From: Parietaria judaica
Taxonomy: Eukaryota > Streptophyta > Magnoliopsida > Rosales > Urticaceae
NCBI GenBank assembly: GCA_954871525.1
Contig: OX940865.1
Span: 8,246,001 to 8,310,000 of the forward strand
Reading direction: 5' to 3'
Length of the DNA stretch: 64,000 nt
The notes beneath the pieces are model-generated. The model did not search any database, was not told the origin of the DNA, and saw only the letters and a list, made by a program, of their open reading frames with translations. Positions 45,646-57,332 of this stretch are shown one piece after another; positions within the stretch are counted from its first letter, which is position 1, and every line of letters begins with the position of its first letter. A program made the translations under genes and the position numbers.

Positions 45646-48600
45646 TTAGCCGGTGCCATGGGATGCATGATGAGGCAGAGGATTAGTCGGTGCAGCGGGT
45701 CGTTGATGATGCAGGGGTGCCACGGTTTCGTGGCCTTGCGGTTGATGATGCTGGGGGTAGTGCTTGGCGCCAAACAAAGAGTGCTGCTCTCTCGGCACTC
45801 CGCCACCGTTCTGCGCACCTGAGATGTGAACGAGTTGAGGGCGGTTATTGAACACCGAGCCGTTGTTGTCGGGTCTGTAGCCTGTCTTGACCGATCTGCT
45901 CGATTCGTCCTCACGTATCCTTCGTCTCTTGAACTCTTGTAAAAGTGTCTCGTCGTCTTCAGTAAAGTCTTCTGGGCGTCCATTGTAGATTTCGGAGCTG
46001 ATCGCATTCGTTTGCGAGATCTTCATGGCATTGAAATAGTTCTGGGCATGAGTCCACACCTGCGACCCTGTCCTTGTACCCACAATACTTGCGATTGCCT
46101 TCCATTTACCCTTGCCGTGCTTCACAAGTCCCTCTATGAACAATCTGATGCATGAAGATTTAAAAGTAAATGTTATTTTATAGAGGAATTGTAGTATAGT
46201 GAGATTAACAAAATTTCTTCCATAATCATATGGAAGATATTTAAAATATAAAATATGAATGTTACCCGTGTTCTTCCTCAGTCCATCTTCCTTCGTTCGT
46301 ACATTGCTCCGCCGCCACGCGGCTCTGGTTGGCCGCAACAAAGATACCATCACTACCATAACTGTATTACCGAGAAAAGTACAGAAAAAAGAACAACCAA
46401 GTAATTAGCCCAGCGAGATTTCTACTATAATCAAAACGAAAAAAAAAAAGTAAAAAAATGATAATCACCGGTGCTCTCTGTGGCTTTGCTGCTCGATCGA
46501 CCCGCCTTGTTCGATGTAGTACTCCGGCAACACATCATTGCTTGACAAGAGTGGATCGGAAAGAGCCAAATTGTCAACGAAGCCGTTGGTGGGGCCAAGA
46601 GTGTAGTTATCGCCTATGGAAGTGGTTGCGCGGCTGTCGGGGATGTTTCTTGTGTTCATGTTGTCCCCCGCGGAGATGGGGTAAGTTTCCGAGTTATCAC
46701 CGAGGTCCGGCAAGTTGAACCTTAAAAAATTGCATTGAGATGTTACAAATACATCAGCTTAAAAATCAACAAGAAAATAAATAAATAAATAAATAAATAT
46801 GAGATGCCTAAATGATCACAAGTAATTTATGAGAGATATAATTAAAATTCCATGCGAAAAATTACTAAATTTTTTTCGATAATTAACGAGCAATAAATAG
46901 ATCAATTTAATCTCCTTGAAGTCTTGTTTTACGTTATGGCATTTTTGTGATCGATCGAAAAAAAAAGCACCAAGATTAGATTTGAGTTTTTTTTTATTAT
47001 TATAGAGATATACCAATAATTATCAAATTATATAAAGACCAAATTTCTTCTATAACAAGCGATAAAAAAAGAGAGAGTAAGGTGTTAAGATAAAAATTAG
47101 TGATATATACCAATTATCAACGGAGCAAATATTGTAGATTCCCGGGTACTCCACCTCGAGCGCGTCGCAAAGGCCCCGGTCCGAGTCACCAAACTGCAAC
47201 GACGGCTCATCGTTCCTACCTCCCGCATCCCAGCTGTTAGAACAAATAAATCAAGAAGTATCGATCAAGGAAAATAATATAAAAAACGTGAACTCTATGG
47301 CATTTTTGTGAATTGACAAGAAAGAACCTCTATGATTATGTTATTTGAGTGTTTTATTTTATTTTATTGAGATATACCAATTATATAATGTAAACAGAAA
47401 TAAGATTTGATTAAAATATTAGTGTGTTACGTGAAACTAATAAAAAAGAGCATTAAGATTGGATCAGCAGTGAGATAAACGAATCATACAAAGATGAAGA
47501 ATTATAATAATAAAATAATTGAGAAATCCTTCATCAACTAAAATACTAAATATCTCTTTGGTTCAAGTGCTACAAAGTTTGTATGTATTTGTGTTTAAAC
47601 CGTACCTCATGTAACCTCCATCGTCGAGCACGGCTCGTTCAGCCTCCGCCTTCAACTGCTCAAACCCATGGTCGTCGTTCTTCTCTCCGGTAGGGGTGGG
47701 TGAAGTTTCCAAGGTTTTGGTGATGCTGGGCAAGGTGTGCCTGAAAAAATTACATTGAGATGTTTCTTACCAATACATAAATTTACAAATCAACTAGCAA
47801 AAATATTATACGATCAAAAACCAATTATTGAGAGATACTATATAATATAAAAAAGAAACAGTAAGATTGGATTATTGATACATATAATTACGTACCAATT
47901 ATTATCAATGTTGCACCGGTCGAAGGGCTTTGGCTGGCCGTGCACTTCGTACCGATTATCGCTCGTAACTCCCATGTCCGTACTGTTTAAAGTACACAAA
48001 CAGATTCAAAATAATAATACAAAGATTAAGAAATCCTTCATCAACAGAACTATTGGTGTTCAAAATAAAACAAAATTCTTCACTGCCGAACCTGATGTTT
48101 TCTCTGTTGTCGAACACGGCTCGTTCCAATTGATCCTCCGACTTCTCCCGCAACTGCAGCGATGGCTCATCGTTCTTAGCTCCGAAGACATCCTCGCTGT
48201 AATTTATGGCATTTTTTCTTCTGTGAATAAAGAAAAATGAAGCACTAGGGATGTATGATATATATATTTACGTCTGCAAGAATTTCTAATTTCTGCAGGT
48301 ACTTATCGAGCCCGACCCAATCGAATTGATCAGACTCTTCGAATTTCCAGGACGGCTTATGATTCGTATCTCCCACGCCCTCGCTATTTGAACAATATTA
48401 CGACGATTATAAAGAGTAATAATACAATAAGATAAAGGAATCAGTTTTTCTAAAATTATAATTTCTAATATCAAGAACGTACTTCTTGTTATCTCCGTCC
48501 TCGAGCAAGGCTCGCTCAAACTCCGCCATCAGCAGCTCCAACTTCGACTTCTCCTCGTTCTTTGCTCCGGTGCCAGCCTCACTGTGAATAAAGATCAGAG

Positions 48601-48807
48601 AGACAATAATAGTATGAAATATTCCTACGTAAACAAGAAAGCAAAACGATCTGTGAAGATTTCATACGTAATCAAATTAGATTTAACTGTGTACCTGTGG
48701 TGAATATCGTTGAACGCTTCCCCGACGCTGTAGGCGTTCTTGGCGTCGTCAGTAAAGAGAGGCGTGAAGATAACATTGTCCGGCGTCTTCCCCGACCTTG
48801 CAGCCAT
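45646..48807 (-). CDS. One-repeat MYB (SHAQKYF-class) protein with repeated N-terminal exons
   Basis: Ten exons by hand: 48695-48807, 48483-48581, 48303-48383, 48092-48196, 47896-47982, 47606-47740, 47111-47233, 46469-46720, 46266-46361, 45646-46144, total 1590 bp, 529 residues. All nine introns are phase 2 and the frame holds throughout. The ATG at 48807 opens MAARSGKTPDNVIF; upstream the frame starts only from TTG. Exons 2-7 form three alternating pairs of acidic exons (ERALLEDG, ERAVFDNR, ERAVLDDG in one kind; KPSWKFEESDQFDW, QPKPFDRCNIDN, DEPSLQFGDSDRG in the other). Exons 9-10 encode a single MYB repeat: GRWTEEEHGLFIEGLVKHGK, KWKAIASIVGTRTGSQVW, then THAQNYF where most relatives have SHAQKYF. 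The tail is Gln/His/Pro-rich. Probably a DNA-binding regulator; targets unknown. A tail in another frame continues to 45527, suggesting a truncated C-terminus. Confidence 0.78.
46773..46800. repeat. (AAAT)n microsatellite in MYB intron
   Basis: Short aaat tetranucleotide run in intron 7 of the MYB gene. Confidence 0.8.
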
Positions 48808-49723
48808 ATTTCCAAGCTTCTTCTCTGACAATGAGTTGAGATGACAATCTTCGTTCTGATCTCCAACTCCAAGGATTTCCAGGGTTTTGAGTATTTACGA
48901 AGAAGACTTTGTGTCGTAAAACCTCTGTGATCTTTAAATAATACGAGCCTTATTCCCTTTTAAATTTCTAAAACAGAAATGGAAAAATCAAGTAGTTAAG
49001 GCAGTTAGTGATATTTGGGTTTAGTTACGTGTAAAAAATAATATGTTATATAACTAAAACTTATAAATATATATTGAAATAAAGAACTGGAGTAATTCTG
49101 CTTATAATAATTAGGGATATTTACGATTAAAAAAAATATCCAAATTTCGTAAAAGTCTCAAGAAATAATCTCAACCTTTTTTTTTTCTTTCAGCAAAATG
49201 ACCAAAATGTATAATCATTTGGCAAAAATATATCCAATTTTATTTTCAAGGCATAAGACCAAAAGTTTATAAAAATCTGGCAAAAAAGACCTAATATCTC
49301 AAAAAGTCCCATTTGTTGGTCTATCGCATTTTGTTACGATTTGATAGGGATATTTGTCCACAAATCAATAAATCGGTATTTTAGATTAAATTAGATTCTT
49401 TGAGCAATATTTAAAAAAGATTGTATGAAATGGACATTTTCCTCATTAGCTCTATTTTATATATCAATATTTATCGGTAACTCTATATATCTTTTGAATG
49501 GGCTTAAAATCTAAATAAAAAAAATCAAACCAATTCAGTATACAAGACTCGCTAGATGAGTTAAATATAGATTAAATAAATGTGAGTTAAAAAAGATGAT
49601 ACAATACAAATATACAATGACATGAAAGCAAATAAATCCATAATCTATAAAGAGTTATAGTCATCGGTTTAAACTTCAAAGTAGAATGAAAAAATAAATC
49701 AAAAGAATCCTTCAGAATTTAGA
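48808..49723. other. Spacer between the tandem MYB copies
   Basis: Holds the MYB promoter and 5' UTR side (to about 48950) and then AT-rich DNA. A degenerate MULE-like inverted repeat is possible at 49105-49370 (agggatatttacgat against atagggatatttgtcc), but I could not define its ends. Confidence 0.45.
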
Positions 49724-50161
49724 CTAAGGTGGCGGATTAAACACACGCTGCTGATGTGGCGAGAGATTAAACGGCCCCAAGGGTTGCTGAAATGGTCGCA
49801 AATAGAACGGCGCCGCAGGTTGCCGGTTACGCGATGGATCAAACAACACCAAGGGTTGTTGATGTGAGAGACGATTAGGCGGTGCGGGCCATGGATGCAT
49901 GATGAGGCAGAGGATTAGACGGTGCAGCGGGTTGCTGATGAGGCAGGGGCGCCATTGTTTGGTGGCCTTGCCCTTGCGGTTGATTGAGCTGGGCGTAGTG
50001 CTTGGCGCCTAACAGAGAGTGTTGCTCTCTCGACACTCCGCTACCGTTCTGCGCAGCTGAGATGTGAATGCGTTGAGGGCGGTTATTGAGCACCGAACCA
50101 TTGTTGTCGCGTATGTAGCATGTCTTAACAAATCTGCTCGACTCGTCCTCACATATCCTTC

Positions 50162-50833
50162 TGTTGATCACCCATCGGTGACACAAGATCATGTGTGTCA
50201 CAGTCACTTAAAGATAAGGAACCTATCGGACGATGACATTCAGTCACCATCCGGGGACGATAAGGATGAGCCAACGGCTATATAAGCAAAGCTCATACAG
50301 CGGTTAGAAATGATCAGACCATACAGCAAAGAGAGAGAGAATCAAGAAGAGAGAGTTCTTGAGAGACAGAGCTTCTCAGGCGAGTCAGACGGTGGTTACG
50401 ACGACGAAGGTGACGACGGAGTACGGAGAGGGAAGGCTCGGGAACGACAGACAGAGGAGCACACTCTGGGGATCTGTCGGAGCTTCTTCGCGGCGTCAAA
50501 GAGGTTCGTTCGCACCGGGGTCCTGATCGCCGGCGTTCTCTGGGTCTGGTTCATCCCCGATCACCGTGAAGAGCGCTGGAAGACGAAGGTCATCTCGACA
50601 TCGTATAGCGTAAGGTGGAGTCATCGGAGGGAGCTGTAAAGGAGCTGTGAGTTTGAATTCAACGGGAAGATCATCTTCTGGAGAAGATCGAATCTTTTGT
50701 AACCGGTTGTGTAATTCAAACATCATCGTGATTAATAAAGCGTTAGTCTTTGTCGTCCAATTCAATCGTGTTATTCCGCATTTGTTCGTGGTAATCGATA
50801 TTCGTATCGGGTTGCTGGGTGAAATCCCCAACA
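50162..50833 (+). repeat. Copia 5' LTR
   Basis: Begins tgttgatcaccc and ends gaaatccccaaca. A TATA-like ctatataa lies at 50278-50285. It differs from the 3' LTR at two positions (gcaaagctc against gcaaatctc, and catccccga against catctccga). Confidence 0.96.
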
Positions 50834-50835
50834 AG

Positions 50836-50847
50836 TGGTATCAGAGC
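50836..50847 (+). promoter_or_regulatory. Copia primer-binding site (initiator tRNA-Met)
   Basis: tggtatcagagc two bases after the 5' LTR, the standard copia primer site. Confidence 0.92.
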
Positions 50848-50990
50848 TCCTTCTCTCGGTGAATCAAGGAAGGGTTCATCGGAGAATCAAGATCCGAGTT
50901 CAAGAACCGAACAAGAAAGTAAAGGAGTTCAAGATTCTGAATCTTGACGAAGATCGTCAGAGTCACTCCTGCCAGACGCGATAAGGAATA

Positions 50991-53900
50991 ATGGGACCAG
51001 ACAAGACAGATATAGCGAAGTTCACCGGCGATGGTGACTTCAACATCTGGAAGATCAAGATGCACGCACAGCTGTGCCAGATGCGCCTCGACAAGGCGCT
51101 CAAGGGCGATGAGGCATTCTCGGAGAAGCTGAGTGAGGAGGACAAGGAAGACATCATGACGAGGGCGAGAAGCACCATTATTCTCGCTCTCAGCGATGAT
51201 GTCATCAGAGACATCCAAGACGAGACGACAGCTGCAGGAATCTGGAAGCGTCTCGATGAGACGTACAACAGGAAGTCCTGGGCGAACGAGTTGTTTCTCA
51301 AACAACGGATGTATACCCTCAAGATGGCTCCGGGATCATCGCTGAAGCAACACTTTATCGAATTCAAGAAGATCATCACAGATCTGAAGACGATAAATGT
51401 GGAAGTCCCGTCAAAGGATCAAGCACTCCTCCTACTGAATTCGGTATCGGGGATGTACGACAGGATCCAGGACATTCTGCTATTTAGTGGCAGGGAGACC
51501 CTCACCGTCGACGATGTTAAGACGGCCGTGCTAGCCAAGGAGGTTCAGCGCAAGCAGGAGGGCAAGTTCGATGGAAGATCAGGTGGAGCGGAGAGCCTCG
51601 TCGTTAACCGTGAAAGACCGGCTAAGCGAGAGAAGTTCAGGAGAGGCTCACCGAGGCGATCTTCATCGAGGCCGAGGAGCGGCAAGTGTTACAACTGTAA
51701 CAAGGAAGGACATTTCAAGAGAGATTGTCCCGAGAAGAGAACGGGTAAGCCGTTCAGAAGGAATAGCGACGACGGTCCAGCGAACGCTTCCCAGGTATCG
51801 GGAGGGTACGACAGCGCTGAGGTCCTCGCGATGATGCCGACCAGCATGCGAACAGCGTGGATACTGGATTCGGGATGCTCGTACCACATGAGTCACGAGC
51901 AGAGTTGGTTCGAGGGGATGAAGGCCGACGAGGAGGTCATGCCAGTATCGACGGGCACCGAGGAGATGTGCGCTGTCGAGGGGATTGGGTCGATATCATT
52001 AAGACTCAAGGATGGCACACGGAGAACCCTGAACCAAGTAAGGTATGTCCCTGGACTCAAACGAAATCTTATTTCTTTGGGTGTCCTCGAAGAGCAGGGA
52101 TACTCATGGAAGTCATGCAAGGGTGGCTTAAAAGTCACAAAGGGTGCGATGACATTCATGAGGGCTTATCGGTACAATGGCATATACATCCTGGAGGGTG
52201 AGACTGCCATCGGGGAAGCAGCAAATATCTCAACGACAGTGTCGAAGACCACTCTATGGCACGATAGACTGGGGCATGTCAGCGAGAAGGGGCTTGATGT
52301 ACTCAAGCGAGGAGGCTGCTTCGGGAACGATAAGGTGGAGAAGCTCGACTTCTGCGAACACTGTGTGTTTGGGAAGCAGCATCGGGTGAAATTCGGCAAG
52401 GGGTCTCACACGAGCAAGTCAGTTCTTGACTATGTTCACTCTGACTTGTGGGGACCGGCACGAGTAGATTCGCATGGAGGAAACAGATACTTTATCTCCT
52501 TCATCGACGACTACTCGAGGAAGCTCTGGGTTTATATGATCAGATCAAAGGACAAGGCTTTCGAAGCCTTTGTCAACTGGCGCACACTTGTTGAGAATCA
52601 GTGCGGGAAGAGGCTCTTGCATCTCCGCACGGACAATGGATTGGAGTATCTGTCCGAGGAGTTCAACGATCACTGCCGGAAGGCAGGCATCCGACGATCC
52701 AAGACTGTGAGGCACACGCCTCAACAGAACGGTCTCGCTGAAAGAATGAACCGAACCATCATGGAACGAGTAAGGTGTATGCTCTCGAGGGCAAATTTGT
52801 CATCGCGGTTCTGGGGAGAAGCTGTCCATACAGCGGCCTATCTGATCAATAGGTTGCCATCGTCTGCGATAGACTTTGAAGTTCCTCAGAAGCGATGGAC
52901 AAATCGACCAGAGCACACCGACTACTCCAAACTGAAAGTCTTTGGCTGTGCAGCTTACTATCATGTAAACGATGGTAAGCTTGTACCTAGGGCCAAGAAA
53001 GGACTATTCATGGGGTACCCCGACGGAGTTAAAGGGTACCGGATTTGGTGTTCGGAGTCACGAAAGTGCATCATCAGTCGAGACGTCACTTTCAATGAAG
53101 AAAGTTTCTTGGAAGGCAAGGCAACCCCGACAAGCCCTGAAGATCTCTACGAAGGAGACGGATTTCAGCTTGAGGTGGAGCTTTGCGATGAGCCAGGACG
53201 AAAAGAGGCTCATCGGGAGTATTTTACCCGAGGAGCTCTTATCGGAAACCCAGAGGAAAATGGCCGAAGAGGTGATCGCGAAGAGAATTTGCGACAAGGA
53301 ATTCCCGATGAGCATACCCGACAAGGTATGCGAAATGGCCGAAGAGGTGATCGCGAAGAGAATTTGCGACAAGGAATTCCCGATGAGCATACCCGACAAG
53401 GTATGCAAGAAGAGCTATCGCGACGAGAATCCCGCGATGAGGAACTTTCGAAGTTCCGACAAGGTACCTGCGATGAAGCTTCGTCGAGCGGTAGTAAAGG
53501 AAGCCCGATAAGAAGAGATCGAGGAGAATCCAGCCGACAAGATCATCGGGAGCAGGTCTCATCGAACAACGATGAGGTGTCCAGCGAAGAGGACAGCGAG
53601 GAAGAGGCTCTCGGAGCCGAAGAGGAAACTCACGACGAGGGATACCTACTTTCTCGGGATAGACCCCGACGGGCTATCAGGAAGCCGATAAGATACGCCC
53701 ACGCTGAGATGGTGGCTTATGCTTTCAACACTGTAGGTGTCGAAATCGACAACGAGCCTCGCTCGTTCAATGAAGCCATCAGGTCCAGCGACGAGAAGAA
53801 GTGGCGAGCGGCAATGGACGAAGAGATGAACTCTCTTCACCAGAACAATACTTGGGTCCTTGTTCCGAAGCCGAAGAACTGCAAGGTTGTCGGCTGTCGG

Positions 53901-55361
53901 TGGCTATACAAGGTGAAGCCAAGTGCACCAGGAGGCGAGCCGGCGAGGTTCAAGGCCAGGTTGGTGGCGAAGGGATTCACACAGCGAGAAGGTATAGACT
54001 TCAATGAAGTATTCTCGCCAGTGGTAAAGCATACATCGATAAGGGTGCTACTTTCGATGGTTGCGAAGTTCAACTGGGAGCTTGAACAGATGGATGTGAA
54101 GACAGCCTTCCTACATGGAGAACTCGAGGAGAAAATCCTCATGCAACAACCCGAGGGGTTCGTGCAGAAGGGAAAAGAGGATTGGGTTTGCTCTCTTAAG
54201 AAGTCCTTGTACGGACTTAAGCAATCTCCTCGACAATGGTATAAGAGGTTTGACACATTCATGCAGAAGAATTCCTATCGGAGGAGCAGACACGACAACT
54301 GTGTCTACTTCAGAACGACGAGCAGCGGTGTGAGTATTTACTTACTCCTATATGTTGACGATATGCTCATCATTTCCAGCAGTACTGGAGAAATCAGGAA
54401 GCTTAAGGACTCATTGAAGTCAGAGTTCGAGATGAAGGACTTGGGGCCAGCGAGAAGGATTCTCGGGATGGACATCCGAAGAGACCGCGCGAGAGGCTAC
54501 CTCAGCGTCTCGCAAACGGACTACTTCAGGAAGGTCGTCGAGAAGTTCCAAATGGAGAAGGCCAAGCCTTCGAAACAGCCCCTCGCACCTCACTTCAAAC
54601 TCTGTAATGAGTTAAGCCCGACGACAGAGGCTGAGGAGAAGAGGATGAGACTTGTGCCATACACAAGTGCCGTCGGAAGCCTCATGTACGGGATGATCTG
54701 CACGAGACCAGATTTGGCCTATGCAGTAAGCTTGGTAAGCTGGTACATGGCTAACCCGGGGCAAGAGCATTGGAATGCCGTCAAGTGGATCCTCCGATAC
54801 TTGGCAGGCAGTTCCGACAAGGCCTTGATTTACTCCAGCGAGGAGACAAAGGAGTCAGTGATTCAAGGCTTCGTTGACTCAGATTATGCAGGAGACCTCG
54901 ACAAGCGAAGATCTCTCACCGGATACAACTTCAAGGTGTTCGGGAATCTAGTCAGCTGGAAGGCATCGCTTCAACACATCGTGGCCTTATCAACCACAGA
55001 GGCTGAATACGTGGCGATCACTGAGGCTGCTAAGGAAGGGCTCTGGCTGAAAGGGCTTCTCACAGAGCTAGGATTCGAGCAAAGGTCCTTCGACCTTTAC
55101 TGCGACAGCCAGTCCGCGATACACTTGTGTAAGAATCAGATGTATCACGAGAGGACCAAGCATATCGACATTAGGCTGCACTTCGTCAAGGACATCGTAG
55201 AGTTGAATACGATGAAGATTCTCAAGATCGGAACCGATGAGAACCCGGCGGACATGATCACTAAGGTGATTCCGGTCGGCAAGTTCGAACAGAGCTTGGT
55301 TCAGCTCGGGGTTGGTGATACCCAACCAGAGCCGAAGGATAAGGGTGGATCGAGCGCCTAA
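50991..55361 (+). CDS. Copia gag-pol polyprotein
   Basis: One uninterrupted frame of 1456 residues from the ATG after the primer site. Order: Gag ([18 protein letters not shown] at the N-terminus); CCHC zinc knuckle [14 protein letters not shown] near 232; protease with [11 protein letters not shown] near 291; GAG-pre-integrase [15 protein letters not shown] near 424; integrase core with [22 protein letters not shown] and [14 protein letters not shown] (catalytic D, D, E) near 485-590; a charged linker near 745-890; reverse transcriptase from [12 protein letters not shown] near 938 with active site YVDDMLI near 1120; RNase H with [27 protein letters not shown] and DSQSAIHL near 1295-1380. Integrase before reverse transcriptase defines copia. 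No stop or frameshift. The linker carries an exact in-frame 75-bp tandem duplication. Confidence 0.96.
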   Translation: MGPDKTDIAKFTGDGDFNIWKIKMHAQLCQMRLDKALKGDEAFSEKLSEEDKEDIMTRARSTIILALSDDVIRDIQDETTAAGIWKRLDETYNRKSWANELFLKQRMYTLKMAPGSSLKQHFIEFKKIITDLKTINVEVPSKDQALLLLNSVSGMYDRIQDILLFSGRETLTVDDVKTAVLAKEVQRKQEGKFDGRSGGAESLVVNRERPAKREKFRRGSPRRSSSRPRSGKCYNCNKEGHFKRDCPEKRTGKPFRRNSDDGPANASQVSGGYDSAEVLAMMPTSMRTAWILDSGCSYHMSHEQSWFEGMKADEEVMPVSTGTEEMCAVEGIGSISLRLKDGTRRTLNQVRYVPGLKRNLISLGVLEEQGYSWKSCKGGLKVTKGAMTFMRAYRYNGIYILEGETAIGEAANISTTVSKTTLWHDRLGHVSEKGLDVLKRGGCFGNDKVEKLDFCEHCVFGKQHRVKFGKGSHTSKSVLDYVHSDLWGPARVDSHGGNRYFISFIDDYSRKLWVYMIRSKDKAFEAFVNWRTLVENQCGKRLLHLRTDNGLEYLSEEFNDHCRKAGIRRSKTVRHTPQQNGLAERMNRTIMERVRCMLSRANLSSRFWGEAVHTAAYLINRLPSSAIDFEVPQKRWTNRPEHTDYSKLKVFGCAAYYHVNDGKLVPRAKKGLFMGYPDGVKGYRIWCSESRKCIISRDVTFNEESFLEGKATPTSPEDLYEGDGFQLEVELCDEPGRKEAHREYFTRGALIGNPEENGRRGDREENLRQGIPDEHTRQGMRNGRRGDREENLRQGIPDEHTRQGMQEELSRRESRDEELSKFRQGTCDEASSSGSKGSPIRRDRGESSRQDHREQVSSNNDEVSSEEDSEEEALGAEEETHDEGYLLSRDRPRRAIRKPIRYAHAEMVAYAFNTVGVEIDNEPRSFNEAIRSSDEKKWRAAMDEEMNSLHQNNTWVLVPKPKNCKVVGCRWLYKVKPSAPGGEPARFKARLVAKGFTQREGIDFNEVFSPVVKHTSIRVLLSMVAKFNWELEQMDVKTAFLHGELEEKILMQQPEGFVQKGKEDWVCSLKKSLYGLKQSPRQWYKRFDTFMQKNSYRRSRHDNCVYFRTTSSGVSIYLLLYVDDMLIISSSTGEIRKLKDSLKSEFEMKDLGPARRILGMDIRRDRARGYLSVSQTDYFRKVVEKFQMEKAKPSKQPLAPHFKLCNELSPTTEAEEKRMRLVPYTSAVGSLMYGMICTRPDLAYAVSLVSWYMANPGQEHWNAVKWILRYLAGSSDKALIYSSEETKESVIQGFVDSDYAGDLDKRRSLTGYNFKVFGNLVSWKASLQHIVALSTTEAEYVAITEAAKEGLWLKGLLTELGFEQRSFDLYCDSQSAIHLCKNQMYHERTKHIDIRLHFVKDIVELNTMKILKIGTDENPADMITKVIPVGKFEQSLVQLGVGDTQPEPKDKGGSSA
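53261..53410 (+). repeat. 75-bp in-frame tandem duplication in the copia linker
   Basis: Two 75-bp units (from 53261 and 53336) encode [20 protein letters not shown] twice within 25-residue repeats. The two units are almost identical, so the duplication is recent. It lies between integrase and reverse transcriptase, a region tolerant of length change. Confidence 0.93.
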
Positions 55362-55403
55362 GCTCGAGGACAGGGGCGAATTATAAATAAGCGACGATGA
55401 CAC

Positions 55404-55413
55404 AAGGTGGAGA
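55404..55413 (+). promoter_or_regulatory. Copia polypurine tract
   Basis: aaggtggaga immediately before the 3' LTR, one base away from its TG start. Confidence 0.8.
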
Positions 55414-55414
55414 T

Positions 55415-56086
55415 TGTTGATCACCCATCGGTGACACAAGATCATGTGTGTCACAGTCACTTAAAGATAAGGAACCTATCGGACGATGACATTCAGTCAC
55501 CATCCGGGGACGATAAGGATGAGCCAACGGCTATATAAGCAAATCTCATACAGCGGTTAGAAATGATCAGACCATACAGCAAAGAGAGAGAGAATCAAGA
55601 AGAGAGAGTTCTTGAGAGACAGAGCTTCTCAGGCGAGTCAGACGGTGGTTACGACGACGAAGGTGACGACGGAGTACGGAGAGGGAAGGCTCGGGAACGA
55701 CAGACAGAGGAGCACACTCTGGGGATCTGTCGGAGCTTCTTCGCGGCGTCAAAGAGGTTCGTTCGCACCGGGGTCCTGATCGCCGGCGTTCTCTGGGTCT
55801 GGTTCATCTCCGATCACCGTGAAGAGCGCTGGAAGACGAAGGTCATCTCGACATCGTATAGCGTAAGGTGGAGTCATCGGAGGGAGCTGTAAAGGAGCTG
55901 TGAGTTTGAATTCAACGGGAAGATCATCTTCTGGAGAAGATCGAATCTTTTGTAACCGGTTGTGTAATTCAAACATCATCGTGATTAATAAAGCGTTAGT
56001 CTTTGTCGTCCAATTCAATCGTGTTATTCCGCATTTGTTCGTGGTAATCGATATTCGTATCGGGTTGCTGGGTGAAATCCCCAACA
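55415..56086 (+). repeat. Copia 3' LTR
   Basis: Same length as the 5' LTR with two substitutions by eye. It carries the termination side of the element and ends directly at the right copy of the ccttc duplication. Confidence 0.96.
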
Positions 56087-57332
56087 CCTTCGTTTCTTGA
56101 GCTCTTGTAAAAGTGTCTCATCGTCTTCAAGAAAGTCTTTTGGGTGTCTATTGTAGATTTCGGAGCTGATCGCGTTCGTTTGTTATATTTTCATGGCATT
56201 TAAATACTTGTGGGCATGAGTCCCCACCTGGGACCGTGTCCTTGTACCCACAATACTTGCGATTTTCTTCCATTTACCTTTACCGTGCTTCTCAAGTCCC
56301 TGAATGAACACTCTGTTGCGTAAAGATTTAAAGTAAATATTATTTTAGAGTGGAATGAATTAGAAGAATTGTAGTATGTATAGTGAGATCAACAAAATTT
56401 CTTTCGTAATTATATGGGAAAATATTTTAAAAAATAAAATCTGAATGTTACCTGTGTTCGTCCTTAGTCCATGCTCCTTTGGTTCATATATTGCTCCGTC
56501 GCCATCTGGTTGGCCGCCACGAAGATACCATCACTGTATAATCGAGAAAAGTTAAAGAAATAGAGAAACCTTTGAAAAGAACAACAAAATAATAACTATG
56601 CGAGATTTGTATTACAATAATAATAAAAAACTTGGTAAGAAAATGATAATCACCAGTGCTCTCTCTGGCTCTGTTGCTCTACCGACCCGCCTTTTTCGAT
56701 GTAAGACTCCTCTAACACATTTTGAATCTCCAAGGCTTGTGATGATTGCGTATTATCATTTTGGCAGCAACACATCATTGCTTGACAAGAGTGGATTAGA
56801 TAGATCTAAATTGTCAACGAAGCCGTTAACGGGGCCAGGGGCCAGGGCCCAGGAGTGTAGTTGTCGCCTATGGAAGTGGTTGCGAGGCTGTCGGGAATGT
56901 TTCTTGTCGGAGCATGGATGTTGACGTTGTCCCCCACGGTTTCTGAGTTATCACTGAGGTCCGGCAAGTTCTCCCTAAATTTTTTGCATCGAGACGTTAA
57001 TAAAATAAATAAATGATCACAAGTAACTTATAAGAGATATAATTAAAATCCCATGCGAAAAGATATCAATAACTTTTGATAACGAATAATGGATCAATTT
57101 AATCTCCTTTGATATATCAAAATAGTACTATTATACATGTTAAACTTAACTCTGTTTTTGGTTTTTTTTTTTTTGGGTGTGTGTGTGGATTATACAAAGT
57201 TATACGTCTTTTAAGAATTGTTATTATTACTCACCGTCGATTTCAAGATAATGGAATGACTTTTTTTTTTTTTTTTGGTTTTTATATAAATTTTAGGTAC
57301 ACACAGTCACACACATATAATATTATATATAA

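Larger units (their letters stand above)
50162..56086 (+). mobile_element. Complete Ty1/copia retrotransposon
   Basis: 5925-bp element with two 672-bp LTRs (TGTTG...CAACA), a 5-bp target duplication ccttc (50157-50161 and 56087-56091), a primer site, one intact gag-pol frame and a purine tract. It is inserted in the antisense direction in the MYB pseudogene. Only two LTR differences were seen, so it is young and structurally competent. Confidence 0.97.
49724..56973 (-). pseudogene. Tandem MYB copy, broken and split by a copia element
   Basis: Homologue of the neighbouring MYB gene, same strand. Pieces: 49724-50161 (C-terminal exon, for example SRFVKTCYIRDNNGSVLNNR and QPAAPSNPLPHHAS), 56087-56312 (MYB repeat: VFIQGLEKHGKGKWKKIASI, then THAHKYLNAMKI), 56456-56532 (AANQMATEQY) and about 56655-56973 (equivalent of exon 8). 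Lesions independent of the insertion: a stop right after NAMKI, a 4-bp deletion just beyond it, a one-base frameshift before AWTKDEH, and disruption of the exon-8 equivalent. Nothing matching exons 1-7 follows to the right; a MULE-type element begins at 57333 instead. The copia element sits inside the last exon. Confidence 0.88.

Noticed and set aside
47956..48153. Separate small genes in the 48-kb region
   Set aside because: The short minus-strand frames here are single exons of the ten-exon MYB gene; splice phases join them.
50310..50639. 109-residue frame in the copia LTR (repeated at 55563-55892)
   Set aside because: It lies in the R/U5 leader, has no recognisable domain and is charged low-complexity; probably chance. 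One LTR copy changes Pro to Ser.
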